From positions 1 through 6,187 of the forward strand of contig JAATGW010000550.1 in assembly GCA_015654495.1 (NCBI GenBank): a stretch of DNA of 6,187 nt. The letters are read 5' to 3'. Source of the DNA: Chitinophagales bacterium (lineage in GTDB: Bacteria; Bacteroidota; Bacteroidia; Chitinophagales; Chitinophagaceae). The notes beneath the pieces were generated by a model. The model searched no databases and had not been told where the DNA came from. It saw only the letters and a program-made list of their open reading frames with translations. A program made the position numbers and the translations under genes. Below are positions 5,050 through 6,187 of the stretch, piece by piece (the first letter of the stretch is position 1; every line of letters begins with the position of its first letter).

Positions 5050-6187
5050 ATGTTCAAAAAGAAATCTGTTCTTGCCCTATTGATTGTATTTCACTTTTTT
5101 ACTATTCAGGCGCAGAAAAAAATAAACCTGACTGAATTAAAACAACAATCCGCTGAACACCTGGACAGTCAAAAGGATCACTATAAAACAGTCGCATTGC
5201 AGATATGGGACTATGCTGAATTAGGTTACAAAGAGGAAAAAAGTACGGCCCTGCTTCAGGAAGAATTGAAAAAAAACGGTTTCGCTGTTGAAGCAGGTGT
5301 AGCCGGAATACCTACTGCTTTTGTCGCTACCTATGGCAGTGGAAGTCCTGTTATAGCCATTCTTGCCGAATTTGACGCTCTCCCCGGATTATCACAGCAA
5401 GCCATACCCGAAAAGAAACCTGTGGATGGAAAATCTTCAGGACACGGATGCGGTCACCATCTGTTTGGTACCGCTTCGGTAGCAGCTGGCATTGAACTGA
5501 AAAACCTGATGATCAGTAAAGGTTGGAAGGGAACAATTAAAGTTTTTGGCTGCCCTGCCGAAGAGGGTGGCTCCGGGAAAGTATATATGGTTCGTGATGG
5601 TTTGTTCAACGGGGTAGACATTGCACTGCACTGGCACCCCGGAAGTATCAACAGTCCTGAAAACACCAACGCCCTCGCAAACAAGTCGGCAAAATTTCGT
5701 TTTTATGGTATTTCCGCCCATGCCTCTGCTTCTCCTGAAAAAGGCCGGTCTTCTTTAGATGCTGTTGAAGCAATGGATTATATGACGAATATGATGCGGG
5801 AACATATGCCATCGTCTGCAAGGGTTCATTATATTATAACCAATGGCGGTAAAGCCCCGAATGTAATCCCCGATTTTGCAGAAGTATATTATTACGCACG
5901 CCATCCCGATAAAGAGGAGGTGGTAAAACTATTCGACAGGATTGTGAAAGCAGCCGAAGGGGCGGCAATTGGAACAGGAACAACTATGCAATATGAAGTA
6001 ATTGGTGGAACACACGATCTATTACTTAATAAAACCCTTTCTGCGGAAGTTTATAAAAACCTGGTTATCGCTGGTGGTATAACATATACAGAATCCGAAA
6101 CCGTATTTGCTGAAAAAATAAGACAGAGTTACGGTTATGCATCACCGCCACTTAGCCAAGCAGCCACCATCAAACCATTGGAGAAAA
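5050..6187 (+). CDS. Exported M20-family amidohydrolase, AbgB-like (3' truncated by window edge)
   Basis: The frame from ATG 5050 stays open for 379 codons to the window end without a stop, so the C-terminus is missing. Residues 1-21 form a signal peptide (MFKKK, hydrophobic core, IQA|QKK), indicating periplasmic export. The M20D metallopeptidase fold follows: ILAEFDALPG (104-113, Asp109), GHGCGHHLFGTASVAAG (131-147, with metal-binding Cys134 and His136), PAEEGGSGK (169-177, catalytic and metal-binding Glu171/Glu172) and LHWHP (193-197, His ligand). The dimerisation or lid domain begins near residue 210, with FYGISAHASASPEKGRSSLDAVEAM and NGGKAPNVIPDFAEVYYYAR. The last metal-binding histidine would lie beyond the edge. 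The closest well-known relative is AbgB, subunit of p-aminobenzoyl-glutamate hydrolase, and the GHGCGH...GTA and PAEEGGSGK wording fits that branch; such enzymes cleave N-acyl or aminoacyl amides. The actual substrate is unknown. The start is supported by the signal peptide and an A-rich leader (GAATAAAAATAAATT) typical of this phylum. Confidence 0.88.
   Translation, partial: MFKKKSVLALLIVFHFFTIQAQKKINLTELKQQSAEHLDSQKDHYKTVALQIWDYAELGYKEEKSTALLQEELKKNGFAVEAGVAGIPTAFVATYGSGSPVIAILAEFDALPGLSQQAIPEKKPVDGKSSGHGCGHHLFGTASVAAGIELKNLMISKGWKGTIKVFGCPAEEGGSGKVYMVRDGLFNGVDIALHWHPGSINSPENTNALANKSAKFRFYGISAHASASPEKGRSSLDAVEAMDYMTNMMREHMPSSARVHYIITNGGKAPNVIPDFAEVYYYARHPDKEEVVKLFDRIVKAAEGAAIGTGTTMQYEVIGGTHDLLLNKTLSAEVYKNLVIAGGITYTESETVFAEKIRQSYGYASPPLSQAATIKPLEK

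Noticed and set aside
5437..5721. Two overlapping minus-strand open frames of 76-94 codons
   Set aside because: They are antisense to the most conserved metal-binding motifs of the amidohydrolase and look like shadows of that coding sequence.
2170..6187. Interpretation of the four right-hand genes as one new catabolic or defence system
   Set aside because: The genes share direction but are separated by about 70-80 bp gaps, are of unrelated families with no linked substrates, and two different intergenic elements interrupt them; the sequence gives no positive support.

Overview
The window is a compact stretch of chromosome in which every recognisable gene lies on the + strand. It most likely comes from a Bacteroidota species of the Sphingobacteria/Chitinophagia type. 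That placement is an inference. It rests on moderate-to-low GC and A/T-rich leaders without clear Shine-Dalgarno sequences. Signal peptides end in the typical ...AQ|Q / ...QAQ pattern, the LptC is a lipoprotein, and there is an outer-membrane protein whose mature N-terminus reads ENSPYSRYG. The left-hand gene order, type III pantothenate kinase, then barrel protein, then LptC, also fits this phylum from general knowledge.

Left block (1-2092): three tightly overlapping genes. They are the C-terminal third of coaX (coenzyme A synthesis), a 433-residue exported outer-membrane beta-barrel-like protein, and lptC (LPS export). The overlaps are 32 and 8 bp, so this is almost certainly one transcript with coupled translation. 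The block ends at a 77-bp gap that is almost entirely filled by an unusual inverted array of 7-bp units, GTTNNNN on the left arm and NNNNAAC on the right. A consensus-like Bacteroidota -7 element (TAACTTTG) lies inside the array.

Right block (2170-6187): four genes separated by gaps of about 70-80 bp. They encode an aldo-keto reductase very close in sequence to the Kv-channel beta-subunit family, a secreted two-domain protein of unknown function, a short-chain dehydrogenase of the HSDL2 type without its SCP2 domain, and an exported M20-family amidohydrolase of the AbgB type that runs off the right edge. A perfect 16-bp palindrome sits between the last two genes. No single pathway obviously unites these four; two are cytosolic NAD(P)-dependent carbonyl/alcohol oxidoreductases and two are exported proteins.

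I see no rRNA, tRNA, transposase, CRISPR array, phage gene or defence/toxin system. No gap between genes exceeds 80 bp. Nothing here amounts to a convincing new multi-gene system. The items most worth a second look are the heptamer array, the uncharacterised barrel protein embedded between coaX and lptC, and the recurrent-looking C-terminal module of the secreted protein.
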